Shown piece by piece: positions 5,904-12,633 of a stretch of 12,633 nt of DNA. Position numbers and translations under genes: made by a program. Below the pieces are notes generated by a model, which searched no databases, was not told where the DNA came from, and saw nothing but the letters and a program-made list of their open reading frames with translations. Source of the stretch: Mycoplasmatota bacterium (GTDB taxonomy: Bacteria > Bacillota_I > Bacilli_A > Izemoplasmatales > Izemoplasmataceae); contig JAFLJX010000264.1 of the NCBI GenBank assembly GCA_022712785.1, positions 1 to 12,633 on the forward strand, written 5' to 3'. Numbering within the stretch: position 1 is the first letter of the stretch; each line of letters starts with the position of its first letter.

Positions 5904-7145
5904 TTCAATATCCTTAACTTCCTTAATAATATTTTTACTTAAATTTTTTGATCCATCTTTAGTAACAAGAATGTCATCTTCAATTCTAATTCCAATTCCC
6001 TCTTCTTTTATATAAAGACCAGGTTCAATCGTAATTACCATTCCTTCACTAAGTACTAAGTCATATTGTCCTACGTCATGAGTATCCAGTCCTAAAAAGT
6101 GCCCAATTGAATGGAAATAGTATTTGTTAATTTCTGCATCGTCTTTAATTAGCCCTATTTTTTTACATTCACTAATTAATATGTCTTTTCCAAACTTGTT
6201 TAATTCTTTCCAAGTTATTCCTGGTTTTACAAATTTTATCGATTCTTTATTTGCTTTTAACACAATTTCATAGAGAATTTTCTGTCTTTCGTTGAATTTC
6301 CCACTTAATGGATATGTTCTTGAAATATCAGATCCATAGTTGTTGTATAAAGAACCCAAGTCAAATAACATAAGGCTGTCCCTATTCAATTCACCATTAT
6401 TGCTCTCGTAATGAAGCACAGTTGCATTTTCTCCAGAAGCTGCGATTGTATTAAAAGAATTACCCTGGCTACCCTCTAAAGTTATTTGATGTAGGAAGTC
6501 AGCAGCAAGCTGAAATTCATTTGTTCTTTTAGCTAATTTATTCATTACATTTTCAAGTCCAATTCTTGTAATATCTATAGCTTTTTGCATTTCACCCAAT
6601 TCAAATTTAGATTTAAACATTCTTAAATATGATATTTCTTTATTTATATTTTTAATCTTTAGCTCCTTGTATAAATCAGTTACAAATTTAAATTGATTTA
6701 GTGCATAAGGTGTTTCTTTAGCCGTTACTCTATATAAATCAAAGTATACATATTTTGGAGGGGTCATTCCAAATCCTCTCCCATAAGTCATTAAGCTTCT
6801 GAAAATACTGTCAAACTGCGACAAGTAATATATTTTTGATTCTGGGATGCTAGTAATCTCGCTTGCTTCCTTTTTACTAATTCTTTCTCCAACCCATTGT
6901 CTCATGTAATCAGTTGTCTCTTCTATAAATAACATTGTCGAAACTGTTTTCTCTGACTTAATAATCACTAGTTTACATTTTTCTTCATTTAAACCAGTTA
7001 AATAGAAAAAGTTTCTTTGAGTTGTATAGTGATAATATTGATCAGTAGTTTTATGTGGTGCTTTTCCTGAATCAATTAAAACTACACTCTCTTTTTTTAA
7101 CAATTTAATAAGATTTTTTCTGTTTCCTTCAAATACATTTTTCAT
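5883..7145 (-). CDS. pepP: M24B Xaa-Pro aminopeptidase (pita-bread metallopeptidase)
   Basis: A cytoplasmic peptidase that removes an N-terminal residue before proline, using two metal ions (usually Mn). 420 residues, normal length. The N-terminal half (about 1-170) is the creatinase-N/aminopeptidase-P-N type domain. The C-terminal pita-bread domain carries all five metal ligands: Asp262 (FDLG), Asp273 (SDISRTYP), His349 (HSIGHFLG), Glu374 (ITIEPGLY) and Glu389 (GIRIED). His245 (LHYESN) and His356 (DTHD) match the conserved active-site histidines. The start is ATG 7145 with GAGGTGAT 4 bases upstream. Own promoter and terminator. Xaa-Pro dipeptidase is the nearest alternative; the long N-terminal domain favours aminopeptidase P. 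Confidence 0.92.
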   Translation of the reverse strand: MKNVFEGNRKNLIKLLKKESVVLIDSGKAPHKTTDQYYHYTTQRNFFYLTGLNEEKCKLVIIKSEKTVSTMLFIEETTDYMRQWVGERISKKEASEITSIPESKIYYLSQFDSIFRSLMTYGRGFGMTPPKYVYFDLYRVTAKETPYALNQFKFVTDLYKELKIKNINKEISYLRMFKSKFELGEMQKAIDITRIGLENVMNKLAKRTNEFQLAADFLHQITLEGSQGNSFNTIAASGENATVLHYESNNGELNRDSLMLFDLGSLYNNYGSDISRTYPLSGKFNERQKILYEIVLKANKESIKFVKPGITWKELNKFGKDILISECKKIGLIKDDAEINKYYFHSIGHFLGLDTHDVGQYDLVLSEGMVITIEPGLYIKEEGIGIRIEDDILVTKDGSKNLSKNIIKEVKDIEEYLSKA

Positions 7146-7165
7146 TTATATCACCTCTTCATGTT

Positions 7166-7171
7166 ATTATA
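7166..7171 (-). promoter_or_regulatory. Extended -10 promoter of the aminopeptidase gene
   Basis: TGCTATAAT with the -10 box at 7171-7166, just upstream of the GAGGTGAT ribosome site. There is no good -35; the extended -10 probably compensates. Confidence 0.55.
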
Positions 7172-7195
7172 GCAAACAATCTTAAAAATGGAAAT

Positions 7196-7224
7196 AAAAA
7201 AACTCACTAACTAAGTGAGTTTTT
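7196..7224 (-). terminator. Intrinsic terminator overlapping the end of gapA
   Basis: The stem AAAAACTCACT/AGTGAGTTTTT has a five-base loop and merges into a run of seven T's. The gapA stop TAG (7209-7207) lies in the 3' arm next to the loop. Confidence 0.92.
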
Positions 7225-8253
7225 CAATAATATTTTTTCTCCTTTTAACCCTTGAGCTAAGAAAGCAATAGTTCTAACCATTTGTGCAGTATAACTATAT
7301 TCATTATCATACCAAGTTAATACTTTAACCATTTGTTTTCCATCAACAGTCATTACTCTAGTCATTTGAGAATCAAATAATGTCCCGAATGAAATTCCAA
7401 TTGTATCAGATGATACGATTGGGTCTTCAGTGTAACCCATTGATTCATTAGCACGAGCTTTTACAGCTGCGTTAACTTGTTCAGCAGTTACTTCTTTTTT
7501 AAGTTCAACAACTAAATCTACACATGACCCAGTTATTACTGGTACACGTAAAGCAAATCCATCTAATTTACCAAGTAAGTTTGGTAATACTTTACCTACT
7601 GCTACAGCTGCACCAGTACTTGTAGGTACGATATTTCCAGCTGCTGCTCTACCACGTCTTGCATTAATTCCTTTTGCATGTGGAGCATCTAATGTATTTT
7701 GATCGTTTGTGTAAGCATGAACAGTTGTCATGAATCCCTTAACGATTCCAAATTCTTCATCTAAAACTTGTGCGATTGGAGCTAAACAGTTTGTAGTACA
7801 TGATGCACCACTTACAACAGTTTCAGTTCCATCTAAGATTTCGTGGTTTACATTGTAAACTATAGTTTTCATGTCACCTTTAGCAGGAGCACTAATAACA
7901 ACTTTTTTAGCTCCAGCAGTGATATGTTTCTCTGCACCTTCTAAAGAAGTAAAGAAACCAGTACATTCAAGTACAACTTCCACTCCTAGTTCACCCCATG
8001 GTAATAATTCAGGATCTCTTTGAGCGTAAACTTTAACAGATTTCCCTTCAACAATGATTGAATCTCCATCAACTGAGATATCATCACTTTTGTATCTACC
8101 TTGTGCAGTATCATATTTAAGTAAGTATGCAAGTGTATCTGCATCTGTTAAATCGTTTAATGCAACGATTTCAAAATCTGGGTTTTCATTCATAATTCTA
8201 AACGCTAAACGACCGATACGACCGAATCCGTTTATAGCAACTTTAATAGCCAT
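7207..8253 (-). CDS. gapA: Glyceraldehyde-3-phosphate dehydrogenase (NAD-type, glycolytic)
   Basis: Oxidises glyceraldehyde-3-phosphate to 1,3-bisphosphoglycerate with NAD in glycolysis, as a cytoplasmic tetramer. 348 residues. The N-terminal Rossmann motif is NGFGRIGR (8-15). Asp34 in ALNDLT favours NAD over NADP. The catalytic Cys152 is in SGASCTTNC and His179 in TTVHAYT. The C-terminal domain ends with the usual WYDNEYSYTAQMVR block. About 14 residues after that block (GLKGEKILLKNSLS) extend beyond the common end, and the last ones are encoded by the terminator hairpin. The start is ATG 8253 with AGGAGG upstream. Its neighbours are not glycolytic genes; it is a single-gene unit. A strong promoter and a cre-like site suggest high, carbon-responsive expression. 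Confidence 0.97.
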   Translation of the reverse strand: MAIKVAINGFGRIGRLAFRIMNENPDFEIVALNDLTDADTLAYLLKYDTAQGRYKSDDISVDGDSIIVEGKSVKVYAQRDPELLPWGELGVEVVLECTGFFTSLEGAEKHITAGAKKVVISAPAKGDMKTIVYNVNHEILDGTETVVSGASCTTNCLAPIAQVLDEEFGIVKGFMTTVHAYTNDQNTLDAPHAKGINARRGRAAAGNIVPTSTGAAVAVGKVLPNLLGKLDGFALRVPVITGSCVDLVVELKKEVTAEQVNAAVKARANESMGYTEDPIVSSDTIGISFGTLFDSQMTRVMTVDGKQMVKVLTWYDNEYSYTAQMVRTIAFLAQGLKGEKILLKNSLS

Positions 8254-8289
8254 TCGTAATTCCTCCTAATTTTTTTTAAGTTCACATTT

Positions 8290-8318
8290 ATTATAATATT
8301 TTTAATTATAAATTACAA
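8290..8318 (-). promoter_or_regulatory. Strong sigma-A promoter of gapA
   Basis: The -35 TTGTAA at 8318-8313, a 17-base spacer and the -10 TATAAT at 8295-8290. Predicted start near 8283. Confidence 0.8.
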
Positions 8319-8333
8319 CAGATAGGAGAAATA

Positions 8334-8348
8334 TAAAAACGTTTTCAA
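8334..8348 (-). promoter_or_regulatory. cre-like operator (CcpA-type) upstream of gapA
   Basis: TTGAAAACGTTTTTA matches the cre consensus WTGNAANCGNWNNCW at all but one fixed position. Its centre is about 57 bases upstream of the predicted start, the distance at which cre sites activate transcription in Bacillus (for example ackA). It also overlaps the region just after the spx terminator. No CcpA gene is in the window, so the regulator is assumed. Confidence 0.45.
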
Positions 8349-8364
8349 AAATATAAAACAAAAG

Positions 8365-8397
8365 AAAAAAGTTAACTCTTTATAAAAGTTAACTTTT
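8365..8397 (-). terminator. Intrinsic terminator after spx
   Basis: The stem AAAAGTTAAC/GTTAACTTTT has a short loop and is followed by TTTTTTC on the minus strand. The 5' arm begins at the spx stop codon. Confidence 0.88.
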
Positions 8398-8869
8398 AAT
8401 TACTGTGTAATTGTTTTTCTTCTCTTTCTTGCAACTCTCTAAAATAAATATCTAATGCATTTTTGTAGTCACAGTCATGACCTTTATCACATGTAGTACA
8501 CATAATTATTTCTCTTAATCTACGAGGAATAAATGTTCGTATTTCATCTTCATTATACCCAACTTGCATTTTAGCATTTTCGATAATTATTGGTCTTCTC
8601 AAAACACTTGGGTTTTCAATGATAAAGTTTGTAAGATCTCTCATTGACATTTCGTCCATATTTAAGTTCTTTTCTTGGAATACTTTTGATCTAGTTGAAA
8701 TAATGTCGTCAAATCCACTTTCAGTGTTTTTGAGCATTAAAACTATATCATCTCTTGTTAGTTTGATATTAAATATATTTTTTTCGCGATATTCAATGCG
8801 ATGATCATCAAACCATTTCTTTGCCTTACGACATGAAGAACAACTTGGTGTAGTATAAATTTGAATCAT
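8396..8869 (-). CDS. spx: Spx-type transcriptional regulator with Cys/His-rich C-terminal tail
   Basis: An ArsC-fold protein that binds the alpha C-terminal domain of RNA polymerase and switches on thiol-stress genes. 157 residues from ATG 8869, chosen because AGAGGTGAT sits just upstream and because it aligns the redox pair Cys10-x-x-Cys13 with Bacillus Spx; a GTG at 8878 would overlap the ribosome site. Typical blocks are present: PSCSSCRKAKKW, ISTRSKVFQ, LRRPIII (91-96) and QVGYNEDEIR (102-111). The family usually ends near residue 131. Here about 25-30 residues follow, containing Cys124-x-x-Cys127, His131 and Cys133, then a charged helix. The tail could bind zinc or act as a second thiol sensor; that is inference. 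Single-gene unit with its own promoter and terminator. Confidence 0.93.
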   Translation of the reverse strand: MIQIYTTPSCSSCRKAKKWFDDHRIEYREKNIFNIKLTRDDIVLMLKNTESGFDDIISTRSKVFQEKNLNMDEMSMRDLTNFIIENPSVLRRPIIIENAKMQVGYNEDEIRTFIPRRLREIIMCTTCDKGHDCDYKNALDIYFRELQEREEKQLHSN

Positions 8870-8919
8870 CTGAATCACCTCTTTATAACTTTTCTAAGTA
8901 AAACATTTTGTTCAATTCT

Positions 8920-8947
8920 ATTATACCACACTATTTATAACTTTCAA
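8920..8947 (-). promoter_or_regulatory. Promoter of spx
   Basis: The -35 TTGAAA at 8947-8942, a 16-base spacer, and TGGTATAAT (extended -10, box at 8925-8920). Divergent from the pepF promoter, with about 50 bases between the two. Confidence 0.75.
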
Positions 8948-8961
8948 TACTTTTAAAGAAA

Positions 8962-8976
8962 TTGGTAGCGTTTACT
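8962..8976 (+). promoter_or_regulatory. cre-like site between spx and pepF
   Basis: TTGGTAGCGTTTACT matches WTGNAANCGNWNNCW with one mismatch. It is centred about 42 bases upstream of the predicted pepF start, overlapping the place where a -35 would be, and could affect pepF, spx or both. Confidence 0.35.
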
Positions 8977-8996
8977 TTTGCGTTCATTTTTTTTAT

Positions 8997-9004
8997 GTTA
9001 TAAT
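8997..9004 (+). promoter_or_regulatory. Extended -10 promoter of pepF
   Basis: TGTTATAAT with the -10 box at 8999-9004. No clear -35 at normal spacing (TTGCGT at 8978 would give only 15 bases). Predicted start near 9011, then AAGGAGGT and the ATG. Confidence 0.6.
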
Positions 9005-9031
9005 ATTTAAGGTTACAAGGAGGTAATACAT

Positions 9032-10792
9032 ATGAAATGGAATCTACAAAAATTATATCCCACTTTAAGTGATTGGGAAAACGATTATAAAAAACTAGAA
9101 ACAATGATTAATTCAATGGGTGAATTTGAAGGTAAACTAAGCGATTTTGATAAGTTTGTTGAGTACTATAAATTACAAAAAGAATTAGCAGTTTTAGTAC
9201 TCAAAGTATATCAATATGCAGCACTAACATCGGACTTGGATAAAAAGAATACAGAGAATGCAGCCAGAGTTCAAAAGATGGCTTTCTTGCTTAGTAAGCT
9301 AAACCAGGTAACAGCTTTTGAATCTCCAGAACTACTTTCTATAGGAAAAGAAACAATAAATAATTTTATAAATAAAGATAAAACTTTAAAAGAATATAGT
9401 TTCAGTCTCGATAAACTTTTTAGAAATCAAGAACACGTTTTAGATACTAAATCAGAATCTTTACTTGCTAACTTTAGTCAATTAACAGGACAGGGTAGTG
9501 AAGTTTACACAGCATTATCAATTGCCGATAAAGTTGACAAAGAAGTTACACTAACTGATGGCACAACTATTACTATCACAAGTGGAAATTATAGAAGTTT
9601 ACTTGCAGATTCAGATTCTGCAGATGATAGAAAAATAATTTTTGAAGCAGTATTTAGTCAATATAGCGAACATAAAAATGCTTATTCTCAAATATATAAT
9701 ACTATCTTACAACGTGATATTTCTTTAATGAAAAGTAGAAAGTATTCTTCAAGTTTAGAATCATATCTATTTGGTAATAATATTCCATTAGAAGTATATT
9801 ATAACTTAGTAGATGTTGCTAAATCTAATACCGCTCCAATTAAAAGATATTATAAAATGAGAAAAGACTATTTAGGGTTAGATAAACACCATACATATGA
9901 TAGATTTATGAATCTTGAAAGTGGAAACACTAAATTTACTTTCGAACAAGGTAAAGATATGTTTTTCAAGTCAATAGGAAAATACTCTCAAGAGTTCCAG
10001 GCTATGGCTCATTCAGCTTTAGAAGATGGATACGTTGATGTATATGAAAAAGAAGGAAAACAAACTGGAGCATACTCGTGGGGTGCATTAAATGAACACC
10101 CATATATTTTATTAAACTTTGATGATACATTAAACAGTGTATTCACTCTTGCTCATGAAGCAGGACACAGTATGCATAGTTTATTTAGTTCAGAAAGCCA
10201 ACCAGTAGCAACACAAAATTATACAATTTTTGTTGCTGAAATAGCTTCTACATTTAACGAACACAACTTATTAGATTACATAATAGAAAACGCAGACGCA
10301 ACTCGTGAAGATAAAATTCAATTACTACAACAATCAATAGATGATATTATGGGAACATTCTATCGTCAAACATTATTTGCAGCCTACGAACTAAAAGCAC
10401 ATGAGATAGCTGAACAAGGAGTTCCTATTACTCATGAATCTTTATCTGAAATAATGGTTGATCTTTATAAAGAGTTTTATGATATTGATATAACTTTAGA
10501 AAATGGAAAAGAATATGTTTGGGCATATATCCCTCATTTATTCTATACACCATTCTACGTTTATCAATATTCAACAAGTTTCGCTGCTTCGTTAAAACTA
10601 TATGAAATGGTTAAAGAGGATCCTAAAAATATTGAAAAGCATATAGGCCTACTTAAATCAGGTGGTAACGATTACCCAGTTCAACAAGTAATGAAAGCTG
10701 GAGTAGATTTAACTACTAAAGAAACATTCTTAGCTGTAGTAAATCGTTTAAACACTTTACTTGATGAATTAGAGGTTGCATTAAAAGGATAA
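9032..10792 (+). CDS. pepF: Oligoendopeptidase F (M3 zinc metallopeptidase)
   Basis: A cytoplasmic zinc peptidase that cuts short peptides, part of peptide recycling. 586 residues, a typical length for the PepF/M3B family. The N-terminal half is helical. The catalytic domain has the zinc motif His375-Glu-Ala-Gly-His379 (LAHEAGHSMHS) and the third ligand Glu403 (FVAEIASTFNEHNLL). The upstream block GAYSWGALNEHPYILLNF (346-363) is the usual substrate-cleft strand, and HLFYTPFYVYQYS near residue 510 is another family block. The start is ATG with AAGGAGGT 7 bases upstream. No terminator is obvious before the T-box leader, so some read-through into trpS is possible but would meet the T-box terminator. 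Confidence 0.95.
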   Translation: MKWNLQKLYPTLSDWENDYKKLETMINSMGEFEGKLSDFDKFVEYYKLQKELAVLVLKVYQYAALTSDLDKKNTENAARVQKMAFLLSKLNQVTAFESPELLSIGKETINNFINKDKTLKEYSFSLDKLFRNQEHVLDTKSESLLANFSQLTGQGSEVYTALSIADKVDKEVTLTDGTTITITSGNYRSLLADSDSADDRKIIFEAVFSQYSEHKNAYSQIYNTILQRDISLMKSRKYSSSLESYLFGNNIPLEVYYNLVDVAKSNTAPIKRYYKMRKDYLGLDKHHTYDRFMNLESGNTKFTFEQGKDMFFKSIGKYSQEFQAMAHSALEDGYVDVYEKEGKQTGAYSWGALNEHPYILLNFDDTLNSVFTLAHEAGHSMHSLFSSESQPVATQNYTIFVAEIASTFNEHNLLDYIIENADATREDKIQLLQQSIDDIMGTFYRQTLFAAYELKAHEIAEQGVPITHESLSEIMVDLYKEFYDIDITLENGKEYVWAYIPHLFYTPFYVYQYSTSFAASLKLYEMVKEDPKNIEKHIGLLKSGGNDYPVQQVMKAGVDLTTKETFLAVVNRLNTLLDELEVALKG

Positions 10793-10805
10793 TTATTGTA
10801 TTATA

Positions 10806-10811
10806 TATAAT
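10806..10811 (+). promoter_or_regulatory. Possible -10 box for the trpS leader
   Basis: TATAAT with no TG extension and no good -35 at 16-18 bases. Predicted start near 10818, right at the beginning of the T-box leader. Confidence 0.4.
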
Positions 10812-10814
10812 TAG

Positions 10815-10992
10815 AACGATGATTAGAATTAGTAGTATTAATTAAGTTAACAAAGCGAGTTTAGAGTGGTGGAAGCTAAACATAACTATTAATATGAATG
10901 GATCTATGAGTGGCATTAACTGTGCCCGCTACCCGCGTTAAAAGGTTTAGTGCTAGAGAAATCTAGAATTAAGGTGGTACCACGGATTATTC
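10815..10992 (+). promoter_or_regulatory. T-box riboswitch, tryptophan-specific
   Basis: Senses uncharged tRNA-Trp and allows trpS transcription when charging is low. Stem I is present, with AGCGAG and the GGTGGAAGC distal region. The specifier loop reads GAATGGATC, with specifier codon TGG at 10899-10901, matching the downstream TrpRS gene. The conserved T-box AAGGTGGTACCACGG is at 10971-10985, just before the terminator. The acceptor-pairing bulge is UGGU; the U would face the tRNA discriminator base, implying A73 or a G-U pair. Confidence 0.93.
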
Positions 10993-11029
10993 AACGTTCG
11001 TCCTTTATATAAGGACGAACGTTTTTTTA
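10993..11029 (+). terminator. T-box terminator hairpin
   Basis: A perfect 13-bp stem, AACGTTCGTCCTT/AAGGACGAACGTT, with a short AT loop and a run of seven T's. The alternative antiterminator uses the T-box sequence immediately upstream. Confidence 0.93.
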
Positions 11030-11051
11030 TTAATATAAGGAGGAAATAAAA

Positions 11052-12053
11052 ATGAAAAGAATCTTATCGGGAATTCAACCTACAGGAAGTATTAACTTAG
11101 GAACGTACTTAGGTAGTGTCAAAAACTTTGTTAAACTTCAAGACAAAATGCCAGATTATGAATTTTTTATATTCATAGCTGATTTACATGCTATAACAAT
11201 CCATAAAGACAAACAATTTCTAAGAAAGAAAATCAAAGAACTTGCAGCACTTTATGTTGCTTGCGGATTAGATCCAGAAAAAGTAAACTTATTCATTCAA
11301 TCAGAAGTACCTGCCCACTCTCAAATGCAGTATATACTACAATGTAATGCATACATGGGAGAACTTGAAAGAATGACACAATTCAAAGATAAAGCAAAAA
11401 AACAAGAAAAAGGAGTTACAGTTGGTCTATTTTCATATCCTACATTGATGGCTGCAGATATATTAATATATGACCCAGACTATGTTCCAGTTGGAAAAGA
11501 TCAAAAACAACATTTGGAATTAACTAGAGATATTGCTAATAGAGTAAACAATAAATACAATGACATTTTTACAGTTCCAGAGCCTCTAATAGCGGAAATC
11601 GGTGCGAAAATACAGAGTTTAACTGATCCAACAATGAAAATGAGTAAGAGTGATCCTAATGATAAATCTCGAATTGATATGTTAGATCCAGAAAATATAA
11701 TTAAAAAAAGAATCAAATCAGCTATGACAGACTCAATTGGTACAATTAAATATGATCCAGAAAACAGACCTGGTATATCAAATCTTTTAACAATCTACTC
11801 AGTAATCACAAATATGAGTTTTAAAGACATTGAAAAAAAATATGAAGGTATAGGTTATAAAGACTTCAAAGAAGACTTGGGTGAAATAGTTTATCAAGAA
11901 CTTAAACCTATTCAAGAAAGATTTAATAATCTAATTAACTCAGAAGAACTTGATGATATTCTTGATAAAGGTAGAGATAGAGCTAATCAAGTTGCTTCTA
12001 TAAAAGTTAATAAACTAATGGACAGAGTTGGATTAGGAAGAAAAAGACGATAA
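11052..12053 (+). CDS. trpS: Tryptophanyl-tRNA synthetase
   Basis: Attaches tryptophan to tRNA-Trp; class I synthetase, dimer, cytoplasm. 333 residues, normal for the bacterial type. Visible: SGIQPTGSINLGTYLGSV, the HIGH-like region, with NLGT at 15-18 where many relatives have xIGN; FIQSEVPAHSQ (81-91); GELERMTQFK (103-112); MAADIL with Asp136 near the tryptophan pocket; PVGKDQKQHLELTRD (146-160); and KMSKS at 196-200. It ends with GLGRKRR, like other Bacilli enzymes. The start is ATG with AAGGAGG 8 bases upstream. A T-box with specifier TGG directly before it confirms the amino acid. The next gene begins 18 bases later and may share the transcript. Confidence 0.97.
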   Translation: MKRILSGIQPTGSINLGTYLGSVKNFVKLQDKMPDYEFFIFIADLHAITIHKDKQFLRKKIKELAALYVACGLDPEKVNLFIQSEVPAHSQMQYILQCNAYMGELERMTQFKDKAKKQEKGVTVGLFSYPTLMAADILIYDPDYVPVGKDQKQHLELTRDIANRVNNKYNDIFTVPEPLIAEIGAKIQSLTDPTMKMSKSDPNDKSRIDMLDPENIIKKRIKSAMTDSIGTIKYDPENRPGISNLLTIYSVITNMSFKDIEKKYEGIGYKDFKEDLGEIVYQELKPIQERFNNLINSEELDDILDKGRDRANQVASIKVNKLMDRVGLGRKRR

Positions 12054-12071
12054 ATAAGGGAGATTACTACT

Positions 12072-12633
12072 ATGAATACTATACTAAATGATTTTGGTGC
12101 ATTTTTAGATTCTCTTAGAAAATCAAGAAATATGTCAAGGGAAGAGTTCATTGAAGATATTATGTCTTTAAGACAATACCAAAGATATGTGAATGGTGAA
12201 TCATCTTTGAATAACGATAAACTATTCAGATTGATTGATAAATTAGGAATGAATTATTTTAGTGTTCATATGAGATATTTTAATGATAAGCGTGACGAAG
12301 TAACAAAGCTCAATACAATATATGGAGCAATTAGACGTGAAGATATGAAATTAGCATCAAAACTTATAAATGAAATCTCATGCGATAAGTTTTATGATGA
12401 ATACTACAAATCATATTATAAATTATGTGAATTATTGATCCTTAAAAAAACTAAAAAAATGCCTGTATCTCTTGTTACTGATAAACTTAAACAATTGATA
12501 GATTATCCCAACTGCTTAAATAATAAAATAATTAACTTTGTAGAGTATGTATCTTTCATCCATATATCAAGTTATTCTTCGAGCATGAACGATGATACAA
12601 GAATACTATATTTTTTATATGATAAAATTAAAT
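12072..12633 (+). CDS. Cro/C1-type HTH regulator with helical C-terminal domain, partial
   Basis: 187 codons are readable before the window ends. Residues 7-65 (FGAFLDSLRKSRNMSREEFIEDI ... NNDKLFRLIDKLGMNYF) have the spacing of an HTH-XRE domain. The rest is helical, Lys/Tyr-rich, and looks like the TPR-type sensor region of Rgg/PlcR/MutR-like regulators, although I cannot assign a subfamily. The start is ATG 12072 with AAGGGAG about 8 bases upstream. Only 18 bases separate it from trpS and there is no terminator between them, so it is likely co-transcribed and thus under T-box control. Target genes unknown; a peptide-sensing role is speculation from the family. Confidence 0.75.
   Translation, partial: MNTILNDFGAFLDSLRKSRNMSREEFIEDIMSLRQYQRYVNGESSLNNDKLFRLIDKLGMNYFSVHMRYFNDKRDEVTKLNTIYGAIRREDMKLASKLINEISCDKFYDEYYKSYYKLCELLILKKTKKMPVSLVTDKLKQLIDYPNCLNNKIINFVEYVSFIHISSYSSSMNDDTRILYFLYDKIK

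Noticed and set aside
8054..8269. Plus-strand open frame opposite the gapA start
   Set aside because: Shadow frame of a highly conserved gene with no ribosome site.

Overview
The window is about 12.6 kb of AT-rich DNA (estimated by eye at about 30% G+C) from a low-GC Gram-positive relative. The gene set (RecD2 helicase, Spx, PepF, T-box-controlled TrpRS, NAD-type GAPDH, SipW-type signal peptidase) fits Bacilli or the deep-branching, Mollicutes-related groups (Izemoplasma/Haloplasma/Acholeplasma-like). That placement is an inference. The code looks standard: tryptophan is TGG throughout, and the nine complete genes stop with TAA (7) or TAG (2), never TGA.

Region 1 (1-3340, all minus strand) is a secretion and surface-fibre locus. 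It holds a SipW/ER-type signal peptidase cut off by the window start, then three small secreted proteins that look like diverged paralogs. Each has a SipW-type signal peptide ending just before an aromatic pair (YW, FW, YY), as in TasA/camelysin-type substrates. The second and third genes are each preceded by a leader that folds like a GEMM-I cyclic-di-GMP riboswitch. One leader is followed by an intrinsic terminator with a matching antiterminator; the other runs close to the ribosome binding site. My reading is a second-messenger-controlled, SipW-processed matrix or fibre system, and this is the most interesting part of the window.

Region 2 (3386-8950, minus strand) is a row of single-gene housekeeping units: recD2, an M24 Xaa-Pro aminopeptidase, glycolytic gapA and spx. 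Each has its own promoter, often with an extended -10 (TGnTATAAT), and its own terminator. Several terminators begin inside the stop-codon region. A cre-like site lies upstream of the gapA promoter. Spx carries an unusual Cys/His-rich C-terminal tail.

Region 3 (8960-12633, plus strand) starts from a promoter divergent to spx. It contains pepF, then a complete tryptophan T-box leader (specifier TGG) controlling trpS, then a Cro/C1-type HTH regulator that runs off the window end and is probably co-transcribed with trpS.

No tRNA, rRNA, IS element, phage gene or CRISPR array was seen.
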